Numbered from the stretch's first letter, positions 1-9,093 are shown. The stretch: DNA of 64,000 nt from Cyanobium sp. Tous-M-B4 (GCF_024345395.1 NZ_JAGQBA010000006.1:62001-126000), one strand, 5' to 3'. Notes: generated from the sequence alone by a model not told the origin. A program made the numbers and translations.

Positions 1-6
1 CGCTCG

Positions 7-21
7 CCCCGGGGGGGGGGG
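7..21. repeat. C4-G11 homopolymer at the window edge
   Basis: Four C then eleven G sit 33 bases before the first gene. Such a run is exceptional in this window. It may be a contig-edge or sequencing artefact, or a slippage-prone tract upstream of a surface-glycan gene; the window ends too close to tell. Confidence 0.6.
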
Positions 22-54
22 AAGTAAAATAAAGGAAATTGCAGGAAGAAAGCT

Positions 55-1305
55 TTGGTGGCTGCGCTTGACCTCATGACCCCGAAGCCATGCCCATTTC
101 CGCTTATTCGTATTGGCGGCGATTCGGATGGAGCTTATCTGATTCCAGATGACTTGGCGGATATAGAGGCGTGTTTTTCTCCTGGCGTTGATTCGTTTAA
201 ACGTTTTGAAGATCAGTTGCTTTGGGAATATGGGATTCAATCATACCTTTGTGATTTTTCTGCCAATCCAAATGATCTTGACACAGCACTCGTAGAGGTC
301 ATGCAGACTTTTGAGAAAAAATGGCTTGACGTTGATGACTCCGCTAATTCGATTACCCTTGATAACTGGGTGGCCAAGTATGTACCTGATTGCGGAAGAG
401 ACCTTATTCTCCAGATGGATATTGAAGGAGCGGAATACCGTAATATATTGCAATCGCCGTCCAATCTTCTTGCCCGGTTCCGAATAATAGTCGTGGAAGT
501 TCACGGCCTTGCGCCATTAGAAGATGGCGGCATCGGGCCTGCTTGTCTCGATTCCTGTTTGCAAAAATTGGCCCAGACGCATGTTTGCGTTCATGCTCAT
601 CCAAATAACTGCTGTGGCGATTCTATCCATCAGCCCTCTGGTCGTAATATTCCAAGAGTGTTAGAACTTACCTTCCTTCGCAAGGATAGATTTGGGGGCT
701 GCGATGAAAAATGCCTCGTTCCCGTCATGCTTCCACACCCGGAGGACATTGTTTTCAATGTCCAGTCGCTCCCTCCTCTTCATCTAAATGTCAATTGGTT
801 GTTCGATTGTAAATATCCCAAAGAGTCCTTTGCCAAGATTCGTTCTGACTACGCTATTTATAATTCTGTTCGTTCGCTCGATCGGACTGCGGATAGAGCC
901 AAGGCGATAGATATTGAGCTTGAGAGCTTGAGAGAAGAGAAGGAAGGATTGCAGAAGGAGTTGGGTGAGGTGAGAGGAGAGAAAGAAGGATTGCAGAGGG
1001 AGTTCGGTGAGGTGAGAGGAGAGAAAGATGGATTGCAGAGAGAGTTGATTGATGCCCGAGAGGAATCTGAGCTGTTGTTGCTCCAACTCCATCAGGTACA
1101 GGAAGAACTTGAATACTATTTCCTAGAGAATCAGCGCAAGGAAGAAAAGCTGCACGGGTTGCGCGGTCAGCGGGAAGTACTGCTGCGCATGCTGCGTCTG
1201 CATGGGCGTTTTCAGCAGCGCTTCTTGGCCCTGGATGGACGCATCGCTTTGCCTTCCCTGCGCCGGCAGCTGATGCCTTGGTGGCAGCGTCTCCAGCGCT
1301 CTTGA
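55..1305 (+). CDS. FkbM-family methyltransferase with C-terminal coiled coil
   Basis: A 416-residue protein. The N-terminal 230 residues look like an FkbM-type SAM-dependent methyltransferase: the core LQMDIEGAEY motif is at about 118-127, followed by a VVEVHGL strand. These enzymes O-methylate sugars or other glycan parts. The tail (about 283-415) is a charged coiled coil with three 14-residue repeats, then the motif QLHQVQEELEYYFLENQ (344-360), which recurs in the orphan gene at 7520. The start is TTG, or GTG one codon later, about nine bases after an AGGAAG ribosome-binding sequence; an in-frame stop at 25 prevents a longer gene. It overlaps the next glycosyltransferase gene. The early part is AT-richer than the housekeeping genes, which suggests acquisition. 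The family is clear; the substrate is unknown. Confidence 0.8.
   Translation: MVAALDLMTPKPCPFPLIRIGGDSDGAYLIPDDLADIEACFSPGVDSFKRFEDQLLWEYGIQSYLCDFSANPNDLDTALVEVMQTFEKKWLDVDDSANSITLDNWVAKYVPDCGRDLILQMDIEGAEYRNILQSPSNLLARFRIIVVEVHGLAPLEDGGIGPACLDSCLQKLAQTHVCVHAHPNNCCGDSIHQPSGRNIPRVLELTFLRKDRFGGCDEKCLVPVMLPHPEDIVFNVQSLPPLHLNVNWLFDCKYPKESFAKIRSDYAIYNSVRSLDRTADRAKAIDIELESLREEKEGLQKELGEVRGEKEGLQREFGEVRGEKDGLQRELIDAREESELLLLQLHQVQEELEYYFLENQRKEEKLHGLRGQREVLLRMLRLHGRFQQRFLALDGRIALPSLRRQLMPWWQRLQRS
925..1050 (+). repeat. three tandem 42-bp coding repeats
   Basis: Three consecutive 14-residue units, residues 291-304, 305-318 and 319-332, follow the pattern EVRGEKEGLQREFG. The second and third units are nearly identical at DNA level. 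They extend a predicted coiled coil, and their number could vary between strains by slippage. Confidence 0.85.
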
Positions 1306-3659
1306 CATCCCGCCCACCGTCGGCTGTTGGTCCAGCCATCTCCGTGTTGATGCCCTGCTTCAACCCGGGGCCCTTTCTTCAGGAGGCCGTCGCCTCAGTG
1401 CTGGCCCAGCCTGAATGTCTTGAGCTCCTTGTGGCCGACGGCGGGTCCACCGACGGCTCCCTGGAGTTCCTCCATGAATTGGTATCGATTGGTGTTCGGA
1501 TTCGTGTTATTCATGGTCCGGACCAGGGCCCTGCCGATGCCCTCAACAAGGCTCTCGCTCAGGCAACTGGAACCTTGATCGCCTGGCTGAATGCCGATGA
1601 CCTTTTTCCCCCCGGTGCTTTGGGCCGTGCCGCTGAGGCCTTATTGGCTAATCCCAACTGGCTGATGGTTTATGGGGAAGGGGAGGAGTTCAATGCCTCC
1701 ACCGGCCTGCGTCAGCGCTATCCCACCTTGCAACCCGAGGTGGGCCTCAATGGGTTCCGCTCCCACTGCTTCATTTGTCAGCCCTCCGTGGTCTTTCGTC
1801 GCACCATGGTGAAGCAACTGGGGCGATTTGATCTCCAGTGGCGTACTGCCTTCGACTTCGACTACTGGCTGCGGGCTTTTGCCGCCTTTCCCGAACGTAT
1901 CGGCTACATCCCCTACCTACAGGGGTTGACACGCCTCCATGCCAACACCATCACCAGTCGCCAGCGATTCCAGGTGGCACTCGAGGCTACGGCTCTATTG
2001 GCCAGGCATTTTGGCCCCGGCTCTGCCATGCGCCTGCGGTATTACGCCCATGAGCTCCAACTGGGTATCGCCCAACTTCCGGCCAACTCCGATCTGGCTA
2101 TCCACCTGGCCGACCTGTTTCGTCAAGCCAGCCCCTACCTAAACAGTGAAGCCCGCACTCAGTTGTGTGAAGAATGGCTGCTCGATCCTGCGGCATCACC
2201 AGCCCTGGTGGCTGCGGAGCAGATGGCAGCCCAGGGCAATTGGCACCGTTCTTTTCCGGTGCTGTTGCTCCAGGCTTTGAATCCGCAGCTGCAACTCCAG
2301 GCTCCAGGTCCATTGGCAGGCCCTCATCTGCGTTTGCAGAAAGCTGTGCAACAGCAGGCAGTTATTTTCCCCTTGCTGCAATCTCTTGAGGCTGACGCTC
2401 AGGCCCCCAAAACGGCTGGCCCCATCCCCCCCTTCGCAGAGCGTCCTTTCGGTGTGAATCTGATCGGCCATGCCTTCGATGTGTTTGGCATCGGTGAAGA
2501 TGTCCGTATGGCGGCCCGTGCTCTCGAGGCTGCCGATGTGCCTTTCTGCGTGATAGATCACCCTGCCGCCAATGGATCTGCGCGTTCCGACCCCAGCCTT
2601 GCTGCCCACCTTCATTCCAACCCTGAGGGCGGCCCCTACGCCTTCAACCTGGTCTGCATGACAGCGCCAGTTCAAGCACGCTGGCTTTTGCAGGTTGGCC
2701 TTGATGGCTTGCGGGAGCGCTACACCATTGCTGCCTGGCCCTGGGAAACTCAGCAGTGGCCCGATCCTTGGCGACCGGTGCTGCACGTGGCTGATGAGCT
2801 CTGGCCATCTAGCCGATTCAGCAGCAAAGCACTGGAATCGTATGCCGGCCCCGAGCGACCACTGCGGCTGATGCCGATGGCCGCAGAGATCAGCCAGCCG
2901 GAGCGATTCACGGCGGCGGCCATGCGAGCACATAGGCGAGAGCTGCATGGATTGCCAATCGACGCCGTGATCTTTGGCTATGGCTTCGATCTCAACTCCA
3001 CCGCCGCGCGCAAAAATCCCATGGGTGCATTGGAGGCCTTTCAGCAGGCCTTCCCTCCCTCAAGTGCTGGATCAGTCGCCTTGATGATCAAGACCTTTCC
3101 ACCGCGGAAGCGCACCAATGCTGCCTTTGAGTGGTTGCGTCGTCGCGTTGCAGACGACCCTCGAATTAGTTTAATTGTAGGCAGCCTTGATCGCGACGAG
3201 TTACTGGCCCTCTATGGCTGTTGCGATGTGTTTCTTTCACTCCACCGTTCCGAAGGCTTCGGGAGAGGAATCGCTGAGGCACTTCAGCTCGGTTTGGATG
3301 TTATCGCCACAGACTTTGGGGGTAACACCGATTTTTGTATTGGTCCACTTTCCCATCCGGTGCGCTATCAACCAGTGCCGATTCCATCCAATACCTATCC
3401 TTGCGCCGATGGGCACCTCTGGGCGGAACCAGACCTTGCTCACGCCATATGCTTGATGCGCCAAGTAGCTCATGAGCGCCAGTCAACCCTCGCCAGTCTG
3501 CAACCAGTCAGCACACGGCAGGCCTACCACCAGATGTTCAGTGCCGCTCATGCAGGCTTCCGTTACCGCACCAGGCTTGAAGAACTCTGGGGTCGACGAG
3601 ATCAGATTGGTTCCAAATTGCGATGGCGTGCCGGCAGCAGCCCAATCCCCTATGCCTAA
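1278..3659 (+). CDS. bifunctional GT2-GT4 glycosyltransferase
   Basis: A fusion of two glycosyltransferases. Residues about 20-240 are a GT-A/GT2 domain: ISVLMPCFNPGPFLQEAV, the DGGSTDGS nucleotide-binding loop (54-61) and a DxD-like NADD (105-108). Residues about 410-780 are a GT-B/GT4 domain containing GYGFDLNS and the acceptor/donor motif HRSEGFGRGIAEAL. It probably adds two sugars to a surface polymer in the cytoplasm. The ORF opens with TTG at 1278, but a TTG at 1302 overlapping the previous TGA is equally plausible; both leave the GT2 domain intact. It overlaps the next gene by eight bases. Specificity cannot be read from the sequence. Confidence 0.85.
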   Translation: MVAASPALLTSRPPSAVGPAISVLMPCFNPGPFLQEAVASVLAQPECLELLVADGGSTDGSLEFLHELVSIGVRIRVIHGPDQGPADALNKALAQATGTLIAWLNADDLFPPGALGRAAEALLANPNWLMVYGEGEEFNASTGLRQRYPTLQPEVGLNGFRSHCFICQPSVVFRRTMVKQLGRFDLQWRTAFDFDYWLRAFAAFPERIGYIPYLQGLTRLHANTITSRQRFQVALEATALLARHFGPGSAMRLRYYAHELQLGIAQLPANSDLAIHLADLFRQASPYLNSEARTQLCEEWLLDPAASPALVAAEQMAAQGNWHRSFPVLLLQALNPQLQLQAPGPLAGPHLRLQKAVQQQAVIFPLLQSLEADAQAPKTAGPIPPFAERPFGVNLIGHAFDVFGIGEDVRMAARALEAADVPFCVIDHPAANGSARSDPSLAAHLHSNPEGGPYAFNLVCMTAPVQARWLLQVGLDGLRERYTIAAWPWETQQWPDPWRPVLHVADELWPSSRFSSKALESYAGPERPLRLMPMAAEISQPERFTAAAMRAHRRELHGLPIDAVIFGYGFDLNSTAARKNPMGALEAFQQAFPPSSAGSVALMIKTFPPRKRTNAAFEWLRRRVADDPRISLIVGSLDRDELLALYGCCDVFLSLHRSEGFGRGIAEALQLGLDVIATDFGGNTDFCIGPLSHPVRYQPVPIPSNTYPCADGHLWAEPDLAHAICLMRQVAHERQSTLASLQPVSTRQAYHQMFSAAHAGFRYRTRLEELWGRRDQIGSKLRWRAGSSPIPYA

Positions 3660-4773
3660 CCCTACCAATCTTGAATACCGTGGGGATCAAGAACAGCCCA
3701 CGTTGTACCTCCATATTGGTCATCCCAAGACTGGATCCTCGGCTTTTCAGGCATTTCTTGCATCTAATGCTGATCATCTACGAGCTGCAGGCATCTTCTA
3801 TCCCCATCACGATAGTTTCGCCGCAGCAGCTAGAGGTTATGTAAGTTCTGGCAACCTTCCCCTTGGAGATCTTACAGACAATTGGTTGTTGGCTCGTGTG
3901 CTTCCAGTGGTGCAGCAGTGTCCGGAGGACTGCCGAGCCCTTCTCTTTTCCAATGAGAACTTGTTGCATCGTATGGCAGAATTCTATGATGCAGTTGATT
4001 TTGTGCTGCCTTATTGCAAGCCTCACGTGCTGTTAGCAGTTCGCAATCCTCTTGATCAACTTGCCTCGGTGTATCAGCAGCTCGTGAAGCGCCATGGTTT
4101 TACTGCGGACTACAACAGTTTTCTTTCGCAGCATCGCTACCGCTGCAACGCTTTGCATAAATCTGCCCAGATAGCTGAACGATTGGATCAAATGGGGATT
4201 GACTATACTTTGCTTAATTATTCCGTTCTTGGCCGTGGAATTGTTCCCGCTTTGGGTCGGTGTGCTGGATTTCCTGAAGAATTGCTGTCTTCTGTCGCTC
4301 CGGAAGCGGAGGATGCATCTCCTGTGAATCGATCCCTTTCCGCGTCGGAACTGCAGCTGGTGTTGCTGACCAACTCGATTCATGGGCGGGATGCGGGTCG
4401 GCGCCTTGCGGATGCTCTAGTTAACCGGCTACCCGATGTTCAGCCTGTAAAGCTGGCTATGGACCCTGTTGCCCGGCACTGCGTTGAATTTGAAAACCAG
4501 ACGGCGCTCAAGGTCCTGAATGCACGCCTTCCGGCTGAAGCACCCCTTACGTTTGCAGGCTATCAAGGTGATCCTGTTGCCTTTCACTGTGGGCTTACCT
4601 CGGAGCAATTGGCGCTTTGTCGAGATGTTTTTAACCGGGCTGCTGGACGTGATAGCCCGAGGGTCTATGACATGCAGCGCCAATTGCTTGATCGTCTGAT
4701 TAAGCTACTGAATAAAATTGCCGCCCAATGTTTGAATATGTCGAAGGCCAGTCGCCGTGCCAATAGTGGATGA
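3652..4773 (+). CDS. sulfotransferase family protein
   Basis: A 373-residue cytosolic-type sulfotransferase, predicted to transfer sulfate from PAPS to a carbohydrate. The 5'-phosphosulfate loop is HPKTGSS (24-30) in the leading strand-loop-helix. The 3'-phosphate motif is RNPLDQLAS (131-139). The reading frame is open from 3472, but the ATG at 3652 is preferred: it overlaps the upstream stop (ATGCCTAA) and starts just before the conserved core. The stop overlaps the next ATG by four bases, so the two sulfotransferase genes are probably co-translated. The acceptor is unknown; context points to a surface glycan. Confidence 0.75.
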   Translation: MPNPTNLEYRGDQEQPTLYLHIGHPKTGSSAFQAFLASNADHLRAAGIFYPHHDSFAAAARGYVSSGNLPLGDLTDNWLLARVLPVVQQCPEDCRALLFSNENLLHRMAEFYDAVDFVLPYCKPHVLLAVRNPLDQLASVYQQLVKRHGFTADYNSFLSQHRYRCNALHKSAQIAERLDQMGIDYTLLNYSVLGRGIVPALGRCAGFPEELLSSVAPEAEDASPVNRSLSASELQLVLLTNSIHGRDAGRRLADALVNRLPDVQPVKLAMDPVARHCVEFENQTALKVLNARLPAEAPLTFAGYQGDPVAFHCGLTSEQLALCRDVFNRAAGRDSPRVYDMQRQLLDRLIKLLNKIAAQCLNMSKASRRANSG

Positions 4774-5690
4774 TGCCTGATCTTTTTCTCCACATTGGCA
4801 CGGAAAAAACGGGCAGCACAGCCATACAGCGATTCCTTGTTGAGCAACATGAGGCTCTTACTCAGCTCAATGTGCACGTGCCCCAATGTCTGGGGCATGC
4901 TGAGCACTGGCTCTTTCCATTATTATTCTATGCTGATGACCAGCACGATGACCTCACTGAGCGTGCAGGCTTTCAGCGGTTTTCCCCAGTGCAGCGCCGC
5001 GCGGCACTGGGTGAGCTTCAGGCAGCTCTGGATCACGAGCTGAAGAGCACGACAGCCAAGACTTGGATTATCTCCAGCGAGCACATCCATTCTCGCTTAT
5101 TGTTTCGAGATGGCGGAATGGAAGCTCTGGTAGCTTTTCTACGTGAGCGCTTTCATCGGGTGCAGGTTATTGTCTACCTGCGCGAACCCTTGGATGCGGC
5201 GCTTTCCCTTTGGTCCACGGCGGTTCGAAACGGGGCTCCTCTCTTCGTTCTCCCTTTGCCACAGCCAGGATACTGGCACCATTTATGCGATCACTGCAGC
5301 ACAGTTAAGCGTTTAGAGCGCTGGTTTCCTGGTGCATTCTTATTGCGTCTATACCTTCCCTCTGAATGGAAGTATTGTGATGTCGTGAGCGACTTCATTG
5401 AAGCCCTGGGGCTTCCGCAGTATCTGTTTCAACCGGCTGATGCGCCACGAGTGAATCGATCTCTGTCTTGGCTTGCTCTACATATGCTGGCTCGTTTAAA
5501 TGCCCGAGTGAAGCCATCTCGTCAACATGTAGCCGCAATTTGTGAGGCCTTTGATCGTTATCCGCCGCCTCGGGCCACCCGCGAACAGAAACTACAATAT
5601 GATTCGGCTTTTCACGAGTCAAATGATTGGGTATGTCGTAAGTATTTCCCAGAGCGTTCTCAGCTTTTTCCTTCGAATGGTGGGGATTGA
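4770..5690 (+). CDS. sulfotransferase family protein
   Basis: A 306-residue protein with the same layout as its upstream neighbour: LFLHIGTEKTGSTAIQ with the PAPS loop TEKTGST at 11-17, the ISSEHIHS segment at 101-108 and the 3'-phosphate motif REPLDAALS at 138-146. It starts with ATG overlapping the preceding TGA (ATGA), with a second ATG immediately after. Its 3' end overlaps the convergent GT2 gene by 31 bases. Probably cytosolic, acting on the same glycan as the neighbouring transferases. The gene is a distant paralogue of the ones at 3652 and 18661, not a recent copy. Confidence 0.75.
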   Translation: MMPDLFLHIGTEKTGSTAIQRFLVEQHEALTQLNVHVPQCLGHAEHWLFPLLFYADDQHDDLTERAGFQRFSPVQRRAALGELQAALDHELKSTTAKTWIISSEHIHSRLLFRDGGMEALVAFLRERFHRVQVIVYLREPLDAALSLWSTAVRNGAPLFVLPLPQPGYWHHLCDHCSTVKRLERWFPGAFLLRLYLPSEWKYCDVVSDFIEALGLPQYLFQPADAPRVNRSLSWLALHMLARLNARVKPSRQHVAAICEAFDRYPPPRATREQKLQYDSAFHESNDWVCRKYFPERSQLFPSNGGD

Positions 5691-7438
5691 ATTCTAGCTC
5701 TTCCTGCACCGATACCCGCTTGCTCAAGATCAGGGTGATCAGGAGAGAAGCCATTGATGATTACGCTGTCTGCTGAGTAGATTTGTGCGTCGTCGCTTTC
5801 AATTCGATATGCCCATCGTCTTACGAATTGATGCCGGCTCCATCTGCTGTGGCTGAATCGACCCGGTGCTCGGCTCTCGCCATGCAACACGTCGATGCCC
5901 CCCATGCTTAAGCAGGCAGCCCGCTGAGGTAACCGCAGCAATCTTAAGCAGAGGTCGATGTCTTCTTGACTGTTGATATATCGGCAGTCAAATCCTCTAA
6001 TGCTGGCAAAGTCTTCGGCGCGAACGGCCATGCAGGCTCCCGTAAGTGCTTGCAAGAAGTGGTCTTTCTGCGTGCATAGCAAGGAGCTTGGCTGACCAGC
6101 ATATAGAGGGTATCCAAGTGTCTGAGAATAATTAAATACAACCCCTAGAGATTGCACACTTCCATCGAGTTTCAAGAGTCTTGGTTGCGTTGCAGCGATG
6201 CGGGGGTTCTCCAGTGGTGCGATTAGCTCGTCAAGCCAGCCGCTCTTTACCTGGCAGTCGTTGTTGAGTACAACAAGCCATGTGCCCGAGCTTACGGAGA
6301 AGCCCAGATTGCAACCCAGGGCAAACTGAAGATTCTCTCCAGGCCATATGGCACGGATTCGCTTATCTTCTTTTCTGTGCCTATTGATTACGCTGCAGCT
6401 TGCTGCAGATTCATCATTCATCACTGCAATGATCTCCCATTGGAGCTTGTTCACTGCTTTTCGCACACTTCTTATGCAGCTATCAGTTTCTCTGGCATCC
6501 CCATATACAGGAATGACAATGCTCACGCATTTTTGACCCCGATCCATCAGTTTGAGCGCTTCCCAGTTGATGGCGGAGTCATTCTTCTCGCAGAAACGTG
6601 CTGCCATTAACGGGCTGCTTATTTCAGGTGACAATGCTTCAAGGCTGTTTAGCTGAGCACCATCCACGGCTAGGCGTGGTCCTAGTGCGATCGTTCTCCA
6701 GTTCTCCTGCTCCAGCTTTTCGGAACTCCCATCGAACCTCTCACTGCAATTGATCGCTATTCGCTTCCATAGCTCTCCTGTAAGGTCGTCGATGGCAGGA
6801 AGACAGCCTAATCGAGTCTTTAACTCGTTGATGGAAATACCCACTTCGTACCTAGCCTCCCCGTCACTTCTATCTTCCACAAGTACGGCCGCTCCCCAGA
6901 TTAGTTTGTAGAGCATGCCTATAATAACTAGTGGCATCGATACCCCTTGGAGGATTAAGCAGTCTGCCGGGTTGTTGCCAATCTTTTCCAGTCCCCACCT
7001 TATCAAGTCATTGTGATTTGATGGTATTGTTAATTCGACTATGCTGATGTTGGCGTATTGATCCTTGAATGCTTCGGTCACCCGATGAGTTGGTTTGCCT
7101 GGGAAGTCTTCGGCTGCAATAATGAGCATGGTTTCCTGCTGCGCTTCGCGGATGACCCGTTGCCTCAATCGCAGGTAATCACCCCGCTCCGTGTTCAGTG
7201 CGCGTGCAATTGAAAGACTGGCTTCTGGTATATGTGTGAGTATCGATAGATTCCTGATGATGGCTTTTTGGCAGGCGCGCTCTAGTTCGGACACACTTGT
7301 GGTTTCCATGGCATGGTTGCGGGTATTGAGCTTGGACCTCTTTAAGGATGTGACCCATCGAGTTCCTTTGATGAACTTTAATAATGCTCCATAATTGGCA
7401 TGACCAGTTCTTATACCCTTAGGGTGAACCGTATGCAA
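5660..7438 (-). CDS. GT2 glycosyltransferase with N-terminal GT-B-like region
   Basis: A 592-residue protein. The C-terminal half (from about residue 300) is a GT2 domain: CVSIVIPVYGDARETDSCI, a VVLNNDCQ DxD-like site and the QEDIDLCLRLL motif typical of rhamnosyl-type GT2 enzymes. The N-terminal part has DCLILQGVSMPLVIIGML and a VLVEDRSDGE segment that resemble half of a GT-B fold, perhaps a degenerate second transferase. The ORF begins with TTG at 7438; an ATG at 7309 would remove 43 basic residues and may be the true start. It runs against both flanking gene groups and so has its own promoter, probably in 7439-7519. Confidence 0.75.
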   Translation of the reverse strand: MHTVHPKGIRTGHANYGALLKFIKGTRWVTSLKRSKLNTRNHAMETTSVSELERACQKAIIRNLSILTHIPEASLSIARALNTERGDYLRLRQRVIREAQQETMLIIAAEDFPGKPTHRVTEAFKDQYANISIVELTIPSNHNDLIRWGLEKIGNNPADCLILQGVSMPLVIIGMLYKLIWGAAVLVEDRSDGEARYEVGISINELKTRLGCLPAIDDLTGELWKRIAINCSERFDGSSEKLEQENWRTIALGPRLAVDGAQLNSLEALSPEISSPLMAARFCEKNDSAINWEALKLMDRGQKCVSIVIPVYGDARETDSCIRSVRKAVNKLQWEIIAVMNDESAASCSVINRHRKEDKRIRAIWPGENLQFALGCNLGFSVSSGTWLVVLNNDCQVKSGWLDELIAPLENPRIAATQPRLLKLDGSVQSLGVVFNYSQTLGYPLYAGQPSSLLCTQKDHFLQALTGACMAVRAEDFASIRGFDCRYINSQEDIDLCLRLLRLPQRAACLSMGGIDVLHGESRAPGRFSHSRWSRHQFVRRWAYRIESDDAQIYSADSVIINGFSPDHPDLEQAGIGAGRARIQSPPFEGKS

Positions 7439-7519
7439 GTGGTCACGAGCTTTAATTCTGCCGTTTGGAGGGGAGGCGCTGTTAACCGGTAGATTAGGTA
7501 AGCGATGGGTTGGGATTGA

Positions 7520-8251
7520 GTGCCTACCAACTGGTACTGCCCTTTTCTTCTGGCTCCCTCCGCTGAGTCCAGATTATTGTCTGCTGGGCTTAGGCCTCAC
7601 ATCGGCCCCGTGGATTCGCTCCCCAGCGGCAGCATTCTGGTCTACGACTCCCCTGACCGTGTGCTGGAGGTGCTCCGTTTGCGTGAGCCTGTTCCAGTGA
7701 CTGCTTCTCAGCTTGTTGAGCGCTATCAACGACTCGGTGGAATGGCTTGTTCCCATCGATTAATTTCATGTTGGTGCTTATCGCAGCTTTCTCTGCAAGA
7801 GCTTGAAGATTGGGCCCTTAACCCTGACGGATACGACGCTACTTATTTTTCTGATTGGCTGCAATTTACCCCAGTCGAGCGCCCTCCTGTTGCAGCGTTG
7901 ACAGCTGCAGTTCTCTTTTCATTTCTTAACGACTTCCCTGAATGCGTTGACGTCTATATACAGCTTGACCTGATTTCTGAGCGCTTTGGTGCGCCACCTG
8001 ATGCTAACTTCTTGCTCAGAGCTAGTCAATCCCTAGGGGCTACTTCAATGTTGGACGACTGGTGGCAGCCATTCTCCGATCATCATTTGCTCAAGTTGCA
8101 GCTTGAGCAGGTTGAGGAGGAGCTGCTTACTCTTTTTCTTGCTAATCAGAGACAGCGTGACCTGCTGGCTGCTCAGCATTTATGGCTTCGGCGCTTATTT
8201 ACTGACTTTAGGCGTCTTCACGGATTGCTGAGTCGGTTGGTGAGCTCATGA
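7520..8251 (+). CDS. orphan glycan-locus protein, paralogue of the next gene
   Basis: 243 residues; not recognised. It has no signal peptide or clear membrane segment. Residues 1-175 align by eye with the next gene product: APSAESRLLSAGL against APSLDVELLRSGL, and DVYIQLDLI against TVYIALEEH. The C-terminal 50 residues are helical and contain QLEQVEEELLTLFLANQ (194-210), matching a motif in the FkbM protein at 344-360 in 11 of 17 positions. The start is GTG at 7520, the first in-frame start that keeps the shared N-terminus. The stop overlaps the next ATG (ATGA), so the pair is translationally coupled. Location between glycosyltransferases suggests a role in glycan assembly, which is inference only. 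Confidence 0.65.
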   Translation: MPTNWYCPFLLAPSAESRLLSAGLRPHIGPVDSLPSGSILVYDSPDRVLEVLRLREPVPVTASQLVERYQRLGGMACSHRLISCWCLSQLSLQELEDWALNPDGYDATYFSDWLQFTPVERPPVAALTAAVLFSFLNDFPECVDVYIQLDLISERFGAPPDANFLLRASQSLGATSMLDDWWQPFSDHHLLKLQLEQVEEELLTLFLANQRQRDLLAAQHLWLRRLFTDFRRLHGLLSRLVSS

Positions 8252-9093
8252 GTCCTTTGACTTCTCCTGTCGCCATTCAGCTGTGGGCCCCTAGTCTTGA
8301 CGTCGAGCTTCTTCGATCTGGTTTAAGCGCTGCAGGGTTTGAGGTTTTTGATGTCAAATATTTTCGTGAGATTTCACCTGGACTTCCGCTTCTCCTTCCT
8401 TATGCTGATCCTTTCGTTCTGGGTCTACAGGAGGAATGCGATAAAGCTGCTATGGCTTGCTGTGAGTTAATTGCATTGCTTGCTTCGCTCGACACCTCAT
8501 TGGTGCCATTCCGGCTGGTTAACCTCACATGTATCCATGTGCCTTCCATAGTTGGATGGTGTATCCAGCCTTATGACCCTCCTGGCCAGGAGGCGATTGC
8601 TGTCTTTCCTCAGCCTGATCCATTGCAGGCATTCCTTGCTTTAGAATTGCTAAAGCGGCACCCATCTCTAGCGACTGTTTATATTGCCCTCGAAGAGCAT
8701 CCTCTTTCTTGTTCTCTCGATTGCCGGCTGCCAGACAGCCTCTTTCTAGATCGTTATCTGACAGCTTGTAGTTGGGATTCCCTCCTAAAGGCTCGAGCTG
8801 AGCAAGCAGCCTTTGAGCGCGAATTACGTGAACTTGCTCTGAAATTAGGTGTCTGTGAGACGCAGCAGCTCACGATTCAGTTGCAAACCGAGCAGCTACA
8901 AGATCTTGGCTCGCGTCTTGAGGCGTTGAACGTCCTACGAGATAGCTGTATTCAGAATTCTCTTGTCATTCAATCCCAGCAGGATGATCTTGAGGTTCTT
9001 TGCCGGCGGTTGGCTGTGCTTGAGGATCTTATTTCGAGGGCCAGTCATTCGTCGGAAGCTATTCAGTACTGCTTTGCTCAGTTGTTAGCCTGA
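8248..9093 (+). CDS. orphan glycan-locus protein, second member of the pair
   Basis: 281 residues; not recognised. The first 175 residues are related to the preceding gene product at low identity, including the closing LPDSLFLDRYL segment against PPDANFLLRAS. The rest (about 180-270) is a long, heptad-rich helix (ERELRELALKLG, LQDLGSRLEALNVL), predicted coiled coil. No catalytic motif is visible. The gene starts with an ATG overlapping the upstream TGA and ends 133 bases before rfbF. The pair looks like an old tandem duplication whose tails have diverged; one partner may bind the other through the helices. Confidence 0.65.
   Translation: MSPLTSPVAIQLWAPSLDVELLRSGLSAAGFEVFDVKYFREISPGLPLLLPYADPFVLGLQEECDKAAMACCELIALLASLDTSLVPFRLVNLTCIHVPSIVGWCIQPYDPPGQEAIAVFPQPDPLQAFLALELLKRHPSLATVYIALEEHPLSCSLDCRLPDSLFLDRYLTACSWDSLLKARAEQAAFERELRELALKLGVCETQQLTIQLQTEQLQDLGSRLEALNVLRDSCIQNSLVIQSQQDDLEVLCRRLAVLEDLISRASHSSEAIQYCFAQLLA

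Noticed and set aside
925-1050. Possible CRISPR repeats
   Set aside because: The 42-base units are contiguous, in frame and coding, with no spacers.
2196-2948. 250-residue minus-strand ORF
   Set aside because: It lies wholly inside the GT2-GT4 gene, has no start context and its composition is that of a reversed coding frame.
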